From positions 229,001-293,000 of the forward strand of contig JAUJYZ010001014.1 of assembly GCA_033675265.1 (NCBI GenBank): a stretch of DNA of 64,000 nucleotides, given 5' to 3'. The stretch's first letter is position 1. Each line of letters begins with the position of its first letter. The notes under the pieces were generated by a model. It was not told the DNA's origin, searched no databases, and worked only from the letters and a program-made list of their open reading frames with translations. Positions 23,042 to 33,725 of the stretch are shown in pieces. The DNA is from Actinostola sp. cb2023. Lineage: Eukaryota; Cnidaria; Anthozoa; Actiniaria; Actinostolidae. The position numbers were made by a program, and so were the translations under genes.

Positions 23042-23422
23042 ATATATCTCCGATATGCTGTTGCGCTAATTTCGATAGGGTAGATTGTTATTTTGGGCAC
23101 TCTTCATATAATCGCAGCAATTTAAGATGAACACGAGACGCAGATATGGTTGGATAAATGTTTTTGAGCGGTGAAGAGGTTTATTTCTAACAAAATCATT
23201 ATCAACAGCTTTGATTGAACATCATTGATTGCTCAAAAAGAAATCCAAATGTTTGAAATATATTCCAAATTTTATTTTAAAACATCTATATCTCTCTCTT
23301 TAAACGATCACAACGATTTTATTTCACAATGGTAAACTGACAACATAACTATGACCTCAAATAGAATCATAATCAGTCACTTTACTAAATGTCACTGACT
23401 TTGTTCAAATCCGCATACAACT
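23042..23422. other. 3' flank of the bZIP gene, no other feature
   Basis: The stretch is AT-rich and lies downstream of the minus-strand bZIP gene. It probably includes its 3' UTR; aaataaaa-like signals exist but none is decisive. Confidence 0.4.
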
Positions 23423-23851
23423 TCAGGTTTCTGGACATAATTGCTGACCTAATGCCAAAAAAATTACATTTTGGTTGCATATGACAGATTCAAGATGAGT
23501 GACTTTCTCTTTCAATAACGTTATCATTTCAGTTTGCCAGTGACATTTTTCTTTCAAATCGCCATTTTCTTTCTCGAATCGTTTCAAAGTTTTCGCCATT
23601 TCAGAATGTTGTAGTCTTCTTTCCTTTCTCTTTTCGCGGGCAATTGCAGCATTTTTTCTCTTTTTTTCAGTACCATCATCTTCGAACGTGTCTAAAACGT
23701 TAGCCATAGCATTACCATTTTCTTCTTCTATTAATTCCAACTCTTCGAACAAGTTACAAGACATTTGGCGTTCGGCGTCCTCAAACTCTAAATCCAGAAT
23801 GTCATCTAACATGTGGGATGTGGACATGTCCAAATCAGAACTGTCTTGCAT
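23423..23851 (-). CDS. bZIP transcription-factor-like protein
   Basis: This is a probable nuclear DNA-binding protein. The open frame extends upstream to 24064, but the likely start is ATG 23851 (MQDSSDLD), giving 142 residues; the upstream part has acceptor-like tttttag and ttacag sites and may be intronic or another exon. Residues about 1-60 are acidic, like an activation domain. Residues about 61-80 form a basic region with the invariant N-x7-R spacing (KRKNAAIAREKRKERR), followed by a coiled-coil leucine-zipper-like region to about residue 128, then a hydrophobic tail NQNVIFLALG. A paralogue at 37355-37894 shares the zipper and the tail. The family is well supported; the subfamily is not known to me. 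Confidence 0.75.
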   Translation of the reverse strand: MQDSSDLDMSTSHMLDDILDLEFEDAERQMSCNLFEELELIEEENGNAMANVLDTFEDDGTEKKRKNAAIAREKRKERRLQHSEMAKTLKRFEKENGDLKEKCHWQTEMITLLKEKVTHLESVICNQNVIFLALGQQLCPET

Positions 23852-24064
23852 TCTTAAACTACTTTTCCAACGTACTAAAAAGTCAATATATAAACATTCA
23901 GTTTTTTCCGATAACATACACAAATGATACAATAAATGGAATTCGTTGAATTCACATTTCAATACCCATTCAACATAATAGTTACTGCTTTCAACAAACT
24001 CACTTTTCAATTTGGAATTGGCGACTCTTGATAATACCTTCAGATGAACAGCAAAATGACTCAC

Positions 24065-24424
24065 TTCTGTAATACTTTAACAACAATGAAAATATAACTC
24101 CGCCTGACAACTTTCAACTGCAACTAGTGTAAGAGAATGCACATGCAACTTTTATAGATGGTCATTGAAAATGATACTCATGACGTCATTTCTGGATAAC
24201 ATGCAATTTGTAACATCATTCGACACAAATTTTTCTCTCGCAAACCAAGATTGTAGAAAGCATTTCCTGAGTAGTGAACACATTTGTATATTGCTCCTTT
24301 TTCCTAGGCGTGCGCACTTTCTACTTATCAGTTATCAGTTGAAAGTCACCATATGGGATTTGAACTGGTTATTACTTAAGACAAGATTTCCCACACGAAT
24401 AATCCTTTCAATTTCTTAACGTTT
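24065..24424. other. 5' flank of the bZIP gene
   Basis: It contains a plausible 3' splice site on the minus strand (plus-strand ctgtaatactttaac at about 24067, read as ...ttacag). No other feature is supported. Confidence 0.35.
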
Positions 24425-25668
24425 AGCATCAAAGGGTTATCTTTCAAAAGTCTTTCATATATCATAAAAACAAACATGGTTTAATAACGCCAAATTTAAT
24501 CAAGCCGATATCACGGTCATTTTCATCTACTCAGTGAAAATGCATCCTGAAAACGTCCCAGGTGTCTACTTAATATTCAACTCGAAAAGATGAATGGTCT
24601 TGTGTCACCTGTTACGTGACTTTTAAAATTTTCATCGAAGGCAAACGAAAATATCATAACTTGAAAGAGCATACTAAAATTAGTCAAAGTTGAAAATATC
24701 AAAGGAATCAAGCAAATAAGACAAACGTTAACGGCTTTCAAAGTTTCCCGCTTTGACAAGAATTTGTATCGGTTTTTCGCTTGGAGGGCAAGCGTTGACG
24801 TCCAACATACATTTCCATACAAAAAAGGCAAAGTTTGAATACGTGTAACTCTTCCGCTATTTACTTAGTTCCCTTCAAACTTTCCACTTTTACTAATTTT
24901 AGTATGCTCTTTCCAGTTATGGTATTTTCGTTTGTCTTGAGTGAAAATTTAAAATGTCACGTGACAGGTGAAACAACCTCATTGCGTGAGGAAATCTTCG
25001 AAACCTGACGCCAGAAGAGTTTGTGATTGGCTATATGCTATGTGGTTCTAGATTACAATTATGAAATACGCAGCCAAGTCGAACAAGTAATCTAGAGATT
25101 GTATATAGTTAACTTGTGCAAGACTGTAAGAAAGTTACACTGTTGGATAGTAATAATTCTAAGTTATCTGATTGTTTCTGAACATTGTAAGTGAAAAATA
25201 AGAATAAGAAGTTCTGCCGAAGTATAGTGTCTTGGGGTGTGGTAGATAATTGTGTGTGAATCTATGCCAAAATAGGAGGATACTAAATGATAAGATCCGA
25301 AACATCGCTAAACTCTTGCAACATGAACTCAATGTAATGCTCTAGCACTTATAACAGTGAAACTGAAAAGTTGATGAATCTGCCATCTGTAAAAATAGCA
25401 GTGCAATCGGATCAATCTGACTATAATCAGATTGCAGCTTCTAGGACACGTAAATACGTATTACATACGATTTTCTTGATACATCGAAGATATGTATCTG
25501 TGCATTCCGACACGTCACAGTGCCGATGGAGTTTTATCGGCTTCAGGATCGTAAAAGGATATATGTTATGTCAGTCATTGTTTAATCTGATTACACACTA
25601 CTAGTGCGCTGTAGATACGTCTTGTAGACGTGCGTCCGGTCAACCATTCGAATATTTCGAACAATTTT
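24425..25668. repeat. 1.2-kb duplicated block, copy 1 (foldback + partial R)
   Basis: The block is repeated almost completely at 27530-28755 in the same orientation. It has two parts. First is a foldback: arm 24597-24694 is the inverse of 24875-24972, with shared core actaattttagtatgctctt and cacgtgac-like ends. Second, from about 25018, is a relative of the R repeat found at 32.5, 36.5 and 56.2 kb (gtgattggctatatgctatg). Small ORFs across the arms are by-products. Confidence 0.85.
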
Positions 25669-27529
25669 TATCCACACACTATTCTTAGATCAAGAAATGA
25701 ATGCTTTCCGATACACAAAGTTTTGGTATAAAAATTGAATCATAGTCAACCACCCACAACTTCATTTACATGTGATTTAAACACTGTATATATCATTTGT
25801 TTCATTTGTTTTATAGAAAGATTTAAAATTTGTCCTGAACAGGGTAATATGGAAAAAAAAATTTTCCATTAACCACAGGGTAACGATTTCAGAGTCCCAT
25901 CGGCACACCCCTACCCAAATTTAAGCCAGACAGAAATTTGATAGAGCCCTGCAGTGAACAACACCAGTTCCCAGTATTTTTCTGTGCATACAGCGGTACG
26001 TTGTGTCGGTATCTCCAGAGCGCATGAGCTCTTGATCATCACATATATTAAATTTTATTTTCGCGACACTTTAATTTCGCATTTCGAAATGGTTTTATTT
26101 CGCGACATTTTATTTTCGCGATTTTGTTAAATTTGTACATGTAGTAACTGAGTTAATTTATTATCGCGATTTCGTCGATAAACCAATTAAATATCTTTGC
26201 TATTTGACTTAAAAACGAAAATAAACCACATTACATGTAAATTGGGTACTATGGGCGTTTTCGGGTAGGGATGTGCCGCGGACATCTAAAAACCCTGACC
26301 CTATTTCAGAACTAAAAATGTAATTTTCCATACCGTATCGCAGATTTAAGCTCAAAATTATAATATATATACCCTATCCGGTCCTATTCGAGAACGAACC
26401 AAAAAAGGTATACCCAGACTGATTCCGTTTCAGTAAACGTTGTTATTGTGAAAACCTGCATAGCCTATCGCAGACCAAAAAGGCACCCTATCCCAGGGCA
26501 AAAACGACCCCCTGTCCCAGACCTAAGGAGCTGAACTAAAAACCATACCCTATCCGGCGGCACGTGACCCGTATAGCATATATCGGGGAGTACTGGCGTC
26601 CCACGGGCAACAGTGCAGGAAAGCTCCTTATATTAAAAATAGGCCTTCTCAGCAAATTATTATCACGGGAACATCATATTATTGCTATCCATCAGCCTAT
26701 TTAAGAATAATAATGAAAATAATAATAAAGGCTTAATGCAGTGTATCCACAAAATTAATTGGTTCGACTGAATTAATTTCATGGTTCGGTTCGACGTTTG
26801 CCGCAGGCCTTAGTTTCACGCGGCTAAATAAATTCCAAAATGTTTTTTAATCAAATAGTTGGTATAATTACTAAAATTTCAAACGTGCGCACAAGTGGTC
26901 AGTTAGTAACTATCAAATTATGCCTGCAACAAGCATAAGTACAAGCGCAAGCATAAAGACTGGCTTCATTTTACTAGCGATTCATGTAAACACAAACATT
27001 TTAAAAGCCCAATTTCTCTTGGCGCTAACAATTGCAGTGGAACCTCACTATCCCAAAATATAAAAAAATTTCCCCTTGTTTTTTTATTACGCTGTGCTCG
27101 TGAGTTTGAGGTCACACGAGGGCTACTTCAGAGATTCAGAATATTTCTTAAGCGCCTGCTAGGGAAACAAATTTAGGTTCGTTCCAACGTCAACATAGTG
27201 GACTTTAATTGTGGCATAAACAAAGTTTCGAAATTAATCGCCCTGTGGCTTTTTGATGGTTTAAGATTGGCGAAATTTGCATTTTTTAATTGGCGTTTCC
27301 GGTCGTACCGGAAGTGATTTCGAATTTGCTCGATTTCTCGGATAATAAAAATCGCTGAAACTTTCTGGATTGATTTTCGAAAACACTTCACAATAAGGGT
27401 TATTTCGGTGAATTAAAATGAATTTCGCTTTTTGCCCACTTGCATCGAATTTTCGAAAATTACAGACAACGTTAGTTAAGACAACATTCCGCACAAGAAT
27501 GCTCGTTTCACTGTCTTTAAGTTTAGCAT
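25669..27529. other. Repeat-rich non-coding stretch
   Basis: No gene is supported. A 16-bp inverted repeat (25901-25916 and 26263-26278, one mismatch; cggcacacccctaccc) encloses ~380 bp with ttatttcgcgac repeats at 26060-26180, which looks like a MITE. Just outside it at 26380-26580 are several taccctatc(c/g) repeats. A cagtggaacctc sequence at about 27038 resembles a pogo-like terminus but has no partner. Confidence 0.5.
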
Positions 27530-28755
27530 GAAAGAGTTATATTTCAAAAGTCTTTCATCTTTCATAAAAACAAACATGGTTTAATAACGCCAAATTTAAT
27601 CAAGCCGATATCACGGTCATTTTCGACTACTCAGTGAAAATGCATCCTGAAAACGTACCCCCCGCGTCCGAGGCGTCTACTTAATATTCAACTCGCAAAG
27701 ATGAATGGGCTTGTGTCAGCTGTCACGTGACTTTTTAAATTTTCACCGAAGGCAAACGAAAATATCATAACTTGAAAGAGCATACTAAAATTAGTCATAG
27801 TTGAAGATTTCAAAGGAATCAAGCAAATAAGACAAAAGTTAACGGGTTTCAAAGTTTCCCGCTTTGACAAGAATTTCTAGCTCTATGGGTTTTTCGCTTG
27901 AGGCAAAGTTTGAATACGTGTAACTCTTGCGCTATTTATTTACTTCCCTTCAAACTTTCCACTTTTACTAATTTTAGTATGCTCTTTCCAGTTATGGTAT
28001 TTTCGTTTGTCTTGAGTGAAAATTTAAAATGTCACGTGACAGGTGAAACAACCTCATTGCGTGAGGAAATCTTCGAAACCTGACGCCAGAAGAGTTTGTG
28101 ATTGGCTATATGCTATGTGGTTCTAGATTACAATTATGAAATACGCAGCCAAGTCGAACAAGTAATCTAGAGATTGTATATAGTTAACTTGTGCAAGACT
28201 GTAAGAAAGTTACACTGTTGGATAGTAATAATTCTAAGTTATCTGATTGTTTCTGAACATTGTAAGTGAAAAATAGGAATAAGAAGTTCTGCCGAAGTAT
28301 AGTGTCTTGGGGTGTGGTAGATAATTGTGTGTGAATCTATGCCAAAATAGGAGGATACTAAATGATAAGATCCAAAACATCGCTAAAGTCTTGCAACATG
28401 AACTTAATGTAATGCTCTAGCACTTATAATAGTGAAATTGAAAAGTTGATGAATCTGCCATATGTAAAAATAGCAGTGCAATCGCATCCATCTCACAATA
28501 ATCAGATTGCAGCTTCTAGGACACGTGAATACGTATCACATACGACTTTCTTGATACATCGGAGATATATATCTGTGCATTCCGACACGTCACAGTGCCG
28601 ATGGAGTTTTATCGGCTTCAGGATCGCAAAAGGATATATGTTATGTCGGTCGTTATTCAATCTGATTACACACTACTAGTGCGCTGTAGATACGTCTTGT
28701 AGACGTGCCTCCGATGAACCATTCAAATTTTTTTTATCCACACACTATTCTTAGA
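27530..28755. repeat. 1.2-kb duplicated block, copy 2
   Basis: This is a direct repeat of 24425-25668 with small indels, including loss of part of the foldback loop (compare 24770-24840 with 27885-27905). The foldback arms are at about 27707-27812 and 27950-28060. The R-related part starts at about 28091. High identity implies a recent segmental duplication or two insertions of the same element. Confidence 0.85.
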
Positions 28756-28882
28756 TCAAGAAATACCAATATCCAATTTCACAGATCCACTGAATAGAGT
28801 ATATATTCATGCCTTTCTGTCGAGAACTACACAAACATCAAATCTTTTTGCAGTACGTTAATATCAACTTTCGTCAGTTTAT

Positions 28883-30034
28883 ATGGATCAGTTGGGGTAT
28901 ATTCATAACATTTCCACAACAAAAAGCAGCAAGCGAGGAAATATCAAATATTTCAACTTTGGAATTCAAACTGACAACGAAGAATTTCAAAGAGCCGTGT
29001 GCTTCCATATTCCTTTCAGAGATGTTCTGACCGTATTCCAGCAATCAGGAAACCCGGTCAAGCTAAGGAATATCTCACGGAAAGCCAATTTTTCCAATCC
29101 AGAAGTCATGGACATCATTGTGAATAAGCGGTGCAAGATCCAGGAAGCTAGCAATTCGGATGTTCGATTTGAACAAACGAAACCTCCTGAAAATAACGAA
29201 GGACAATTGAATACTGTCGAAGAAACGCTGACTTTGGAATACGATACAGTACTGAAGATCAAAGGAAGACTATGTCTAGATCGGACTCGGATAGAGGATA
29301 TCCAACATCTTGGAAACAATTTTAAAACTTCTAAATGCAGCAAGTCTCACTGATAACTCCGGTAAGTCATTTAAAAAAAAAACTACATCTGCCTATAGAA
29401 TAGACCGGTAAATTAACAAGATCGTTTATTTTATACAGGTTCGATAAAGATATCTTTGTGGGATGACTGCACTGAGTTGGAAAATGAGAGATGCTATTTC
29501 TTTCAAAATGTGAAACTGAAAGAAAATCGTGACGGCACCAACAGGCTAACAACCACACCCAATACCACTACAGAACTCATTGATGACATCTATCCAATAC
29601 CCGACGTCCAAATTTGGGCCGAGTTGATAACAGTCCAAATCCCCTATATTGATATGGCAACCACCTACACAACTGTATTTCTATGCCTAAACTGCAAGAA
29701 AAACCTAACTGAACTAAACAGTATGTCCACCGTTAAATGTAATCAATGTCATGCCGTTATGAGAATTTCTCGCTGCCATCAAGTAGCTTCAGTTAGGCTC
29801 GGCATCAGAAATGACGCAAATGGAGATGGAATTCTCTGGTTGACCGCTTTTGACGAACAACTGTCCTCTTTCTTGACATTGGCCAAAAGTCAACATCCAG
29901 AACTTAACGTGGAACTATTCACATCATCGGAGGAAGAAATTTGTGAGGCTCTACTCAGCCTAACCAATGTGATCATTCAATATGACAAAGAAAAGAGCAC
30001 CATTGTCAGAGTTTCATCTGAAGAAGGCCATTAG
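28883..30034 (+). CDS. RPA1-like OB-fold / zinc-ribbon protein (two exons, one frameshift)
   Basis: Exon 1 (28883-29361) encodes an OB fold typical of RPA70-like proteins (MDQLGYIHNISTTKSSKRGN, then FNFGIQTDNEEFQRAVCFH). An intron of 77 nt (29362 gtaagt to 29438 acag) leads into exon 2 (to TAA 30032). Exon 2 carries a second OB fold starting ISLWDDCTELENERCYFF and a zinc ribbon with two CxxC pairs (CLNC and CNQC). This order matches RPA1-type ssDNA-binding proteins; some mobile elements such as Helitrons also carry such genes. Splicing phase requires the exon 1 frame to shift by +1 at about 29303-29312, where LETILKLLNAASLTDNSG reads in the second frame. So this copy is either a young pseudogene or contains a sequencing indel. 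Confidence 0.65.
29362..29438 (+). other. 77-nt intron of the RPA1-like gene
   Basis: The donor is cg|gtaagt and the acceptor ttatacag|gt. Removing it joins an N-S-G codon set to S-I-K-I-S-L-W in one frame, which supports the model. Confidence 0.75.
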
Positions 30035-31374
30035 ATTTTCTCTCCAACAATCGAGATGATCAAGCTAAAAACTCTATGTATGTCCTTCAGTTTAAAGTAT
30101 GAAGGAAATTGTTTTTATTGTTACGAGCTGTGAGATATTACTGAAAAGCACAGCTATATTGTTTTGTTCAACCATTTTAGGTGACAAAGAACGAATTGAA
30201 ATCGAACTGTTCAGAAGAAATTGCAATATTATGAAAACATTCTGTTAACAATGAGCTCAACATGTTCAGCTATTTCTTATAATCCCATTCATCTTATTCC
30301 AAAAATAAAACTTTTCTCCATTGAAACTTCTGGTACTGTTATCATATTATGTAAACATTTCCTTGACGAGGTAACTTCACAACTAAAGATGCATATCTCA
30401 AAGATTAGAAAAACACGCTTCAGAAAAAGCACATAACAAATTAGAGTATGAGGGGAAAGAGACCCTGAGAATGGATCGGGAAGTGGTAAATAGAACATCT
30501 GTTAATCAACGACAGTTCTACCGTAAAAAGGCTTTCTGAAAAGCAATGACTTTGTTTCGGTTGTGTTTTTTCTGTTTTTTCGAACATGAAAACGAGGCTC
30601 TGGAAATAAAAAAATGGATGAGAAAAACTTTTCTCCTGTTAATCGTAATTGTCATTCATGTTTTGACCTGCAATCAGGATAATAATAAGTGAAATGGGTC
30701 GATATAACTCTATACATGTATAAACAATATCATGAAATAATTGAATTTGAACATTCTTTCATTCTTTCATGGGATTATTGTTGGAAAGTGTATATATCAA
30801 GACCAGTAATTACCCTTTTTTTAATGTTGTCAATAGAATAGCTAGCTAGCTAGCTAGCCTAGCTAGCTAGGCTACAATGTACATGTAAATGATGTTGATT
30901 GTACATTCAACATTGTCTATTCAAGAAATCTAGGTCGCAGTCTTCCGGAGGAAAAGCCCTGCAGAGAAAATAACAACAACAAAGAAATGAGCAGAGAAAG
31001 ACTAAAGGTCCCATTGAAATATAAATGCGTAGCAGAGACACAGATGCACACTTTGCAAAGACAATCTTATGCATCTAGACAACAACAAAGAATGAATTTG
31101 CACTTTAGGATTCACAGGGTGGGGTCATGGGTGCCACACCTTAACGAGTAAGAAGAAAGGATATAAAGGAATCTCTGCTGTAAATGTGTGCATCGATTAA
31201 AAAAGCTGATTACAATGTAATACTCAACAGGAGGGACTTTTGTGTGCGCATGAGTCGCCACAGTCAGATGAATACAAGATGTACTCGACACAAGTTGTTT
31301 GGTTCCAATGTTTACAGTTTTTGCGGACGTATTACGAGAATTGTATGTACTGAACACGCAGAAATGAATTCTTA
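30035..31374. other. Non-coding stretch
   Basis: No gene is supported. A (ctag)n run with its palindromic relatives lies at 30839-30870. Short AT-rich ORFs have no features. Confidence 0.5.
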
Positions 31375-31389
31375 ATGCTATCTTTGTGC

Positions 31390-31556
31390 CTTAAAGTTAA
31401 CAACAACAGCGACAACAGTAACAACAACAACAGTAACAACAACAACAACAACAACAGTTACTACAACAACAGTAACAACAACAACAATAACAGCATCATC
31501 ATCAGCAACAATAGTAACAACAACATGAACAACCACAACAACATCAACAATATAAC
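31390..31556. repeat. AAC-rich microsatellite
   Basis: This is an imperfect (AAC)n tract mixed with AGT/ATC triplets. It produces an artificial Asn-rich ORF. Confidence 0.9.
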
Positions 31557-31967
31557 AGATTTCATATGACTGTCATAAAACATATGGCACGGACATGTTT
31601 TCTAATATTTCAAACAAAATCTACTTTACAATCATAGCACCAATACCAACAACATCTTAATAAACGGATCAAATACATTTGTATTTTCCGAGCGTATATC
31701 GAACTAAATCCAAAGTATTGTTCGGTCAGGGCAGATACTGAGATAGTGCTAATTAAGTTATCGTCTTCGACGACTAGAAGTGAAAGAAGCAGTGACCTGT
31801 GCAGAAGAGAAATTATGTTGTATCCAACGCAAGCCATCCATCAGTTGCTCTTAAATACGTTTTCACACACAAACGGATACGCCGATTCGTTTGGGCCCAC
31901 TCTAAAAGATGTTGAGCGTTTTCGACAGGGCCTTCACACGAACTCATCAAAAGCAAATTAATTGAAC
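31557..31967. other. Non-coding stretch
   Basis: Nothing is recognised. It ends where the tandem RING/glycoprotein element begins. Confidence 0.4.
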
Positions 31968-32096
31968 TTAAAGGGTCGTGGATGGAAAGTTGACAACCCC
32001 TGAACTTGTTTCGAGAGTTAACAGCTTGTTGTCAACACTGCTTAACTTGCTTTCGACTCCAATCATACTAGCTGTTATGCTTTTCAAACTAGACAT
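31968..32096 (-). pseudogene. Small coiled-coil-like ORF2, truncated copy
   Basis: ATG 32096 opens 42 residues (KSITASMIGVESKLSSVDNK, then ETSSGVVNFPSTTL) before TAA 31968. The longer copy at 54856-55254 continues for about 90 more residues past the same point, so this copy is cut by the element's end. It starts just 3' of the coiled-coil ORF, whose reading end contains a possible gtaggc donor. Function is unknown. Confidence 0.5.
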
Positions 32097-32109
32097 CCAC
32101 TAAATGCCT

Positions 32110-32494
32110 ACCTTGTAAAGCTTTGGGAGATTATCCAAGGCCTCTGGCATATCAGTTGGTGGAGTGAGCTCTTGTTCGCGCTTTTTCTCGGTCTCGAGCA
32201 ATCGTTCCAAATCTTTTTTGTCAACCTTTAATTGTTCTACCTCATTTTGGTGCTCAGTACTTTTTTCTTACTGGCCCAATATTCCTCAGTATGTTTTACT
32301 ATTAACGTGGCATTTTCAGTCTTCAGAGACTCCAGTTTTACTTTTAGCTCTTTATTTTCTTTTTCCGATTTCTTTTCGAATGGATCTTCTACTCTGCTTT
32401 CACCAATTCTGTCTGCCTGTTGCGGTCGCTCTGTCTTATGTGGTTTGAGACATGCCTTATGTTCGTCATCTCTCTTAAGCTTGCTCATGGACAT
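32110..32494 (-). pseudogene. Coiled-coil ORF1, copy A (frameshifted)
   Basis: ATG 32494 (MSMSKLKRDDEHKACLKPHK) opens a charged, Lys/Glu-rich protein with heptad-like EKENKELKVKLESLKTE. The open frame ends after 85 residues near 32260, where an indel relative to the 55.7-kb copy occurs. The family sequence then continues in another frame to KLYK|gtaggc at about 32118. It lies 25 nt downstream of the R end and is therefore the first gene after R. A Gag-like or structural coiled-coil role is possible but not shown. Confidence 0.55.
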
Positions 32495-32521
32495 AGTTTA
32501 GCTACATAGGCTTTGTAGGTA

Positions 32522-33560
32522 TGTTAAGGGAGGTTCTAGGTGGCTGGTATCGGTTCTTTATTCAAGCTCTGGCTGGCTAGGACTAATTACAATTTGAGGT
32601 GCGGTCACTTTTATAGTGACGCGCACTAGCTGTCTATCATTATATCAATGCCAGTTTGATCTAGGTTCGTGATTGGCTATATACTATGTGGTTCTAGATT
32701 ACAATTATCAAATACGCAGTGAAGTCGTACAAGTAATTTAAATATTTTATATAGTTAACTTCTGAAATACTGCAACAAAGTTACACTGTTGGATAGTGAA
32801 AATTATAGGTTATCTGACTGTGTCAAAAAGTGGGAAATAGGAATAAGAAGTTCTGACGAAGTATAGTGTCTTTGGGTGTGGTAGATAATTGTGTGTGGAG
32901 GAGACTAAATGATAAGAAATTGCATGATCTAGAATACAATCTGGTTCTAGAGATAATGGAACTAAAGTCTTAATGGTATTGACTTAGCTTTTATCTAGAA
33001 GTGTTTTGAGAATATACAGCAATTAATAGTATCAGTAAGATCAGTGATTCTGTTGTATAACATGGCTCTCTTCTTAATTTAGAGCTCCGTTGATAAACAA
33101 AGTTTGATTTTATGCTGAATTAACGAACCGTTTTTTGGTGTTTTTTTTTGTGCTTCCTCTAAATGCGTAGGATCCATATAGGATTATAAGCTTACCTTAA
33201 TGCGATAATTATATATAAAATCATCATTGTCGATTTCTAATAACTATAAATGGATAATATTAACATACACCTGTTTTCAAAAACGTTGCATTTACAAAAT
33301 ACCAAATAGTAAAAATAGTAGAATGGAATTAATTAGAGAAACAATGAGCCAGAGTTCTGCATGATTGAATTTCTTTTGTTTCTCTAATCAATTCCTTTCT
33401 ACCATTTCGGCTATTTTGTATTTTGTAAATGGCAACGTTTTTGAAAACAGGTGTATATATTTTTTTGTTGTTGTTGTTTCTTGTTCCTTTTCCTATTTTT
33501 GTGTGAATATAAGTTACTTGGCACAATTTGTGGTTTGTCATGCAAAACCACACTCAATGA
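32522..33560 (-). repeat. R repeat, copy at 32.5-33.6 kb
   Basis: It starts tgttaaggg and includes the landmarks agctctggctggctagga, gtgattggctatatactatg, ttggatagtgaaaattat and tagtgtctttgggtgtgg, continuing to the glycoprotein 3' side. On the minus strand it would end in ...taaca. Other copies are at 36317-36791 (+39186-39268), 43302-43790 (3' part) and 56094-57040, with relatives at 25.0 and 28.1 kb. It sits between glycoprotein stop and coiled-coil start, where a promoter or LTR would be. Confidence 0.75.
33268..33453. mobile_element. 186-bp Tc1/mariner-type MITE with TA duplication
   Basis: The two arms are ~78-nt inverted repeats beginning cacctgttttcaaaaacgtt and separated by about 35 nt. 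TA flanks both ends (33266-33267 and 33454-33455). The R copies at ~43.5 and ~56.9 kb lack it and read straight through the same site, so they act as empty sites. Confidence 0.9.
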
Positions 33561-33725
33561 AATGTTGATTATTATACTTAAAAAAATAAATGAGTATAGA
33601 GTTCACTCAATATAGCTGAAAATAACTGGTATAGTTATATCAGTGTTCAGTGTTCTTAAATCTTGTTCCGTAATGTAGTAAAGTTCATAGTCTTTGTTTG
33701 ATTGTTACCGTAGTTTGTCGATAGT

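Noticed and set aside
27038..27060. pogo-like terminus cagtggaacctc
   Set aside because: Only one end is visible; no inverted partner or TA duplication was found nearby.
31375..31569. Asn-rich 64-residue ORF
   Set aside because: Translation of the AAC microsatellite.
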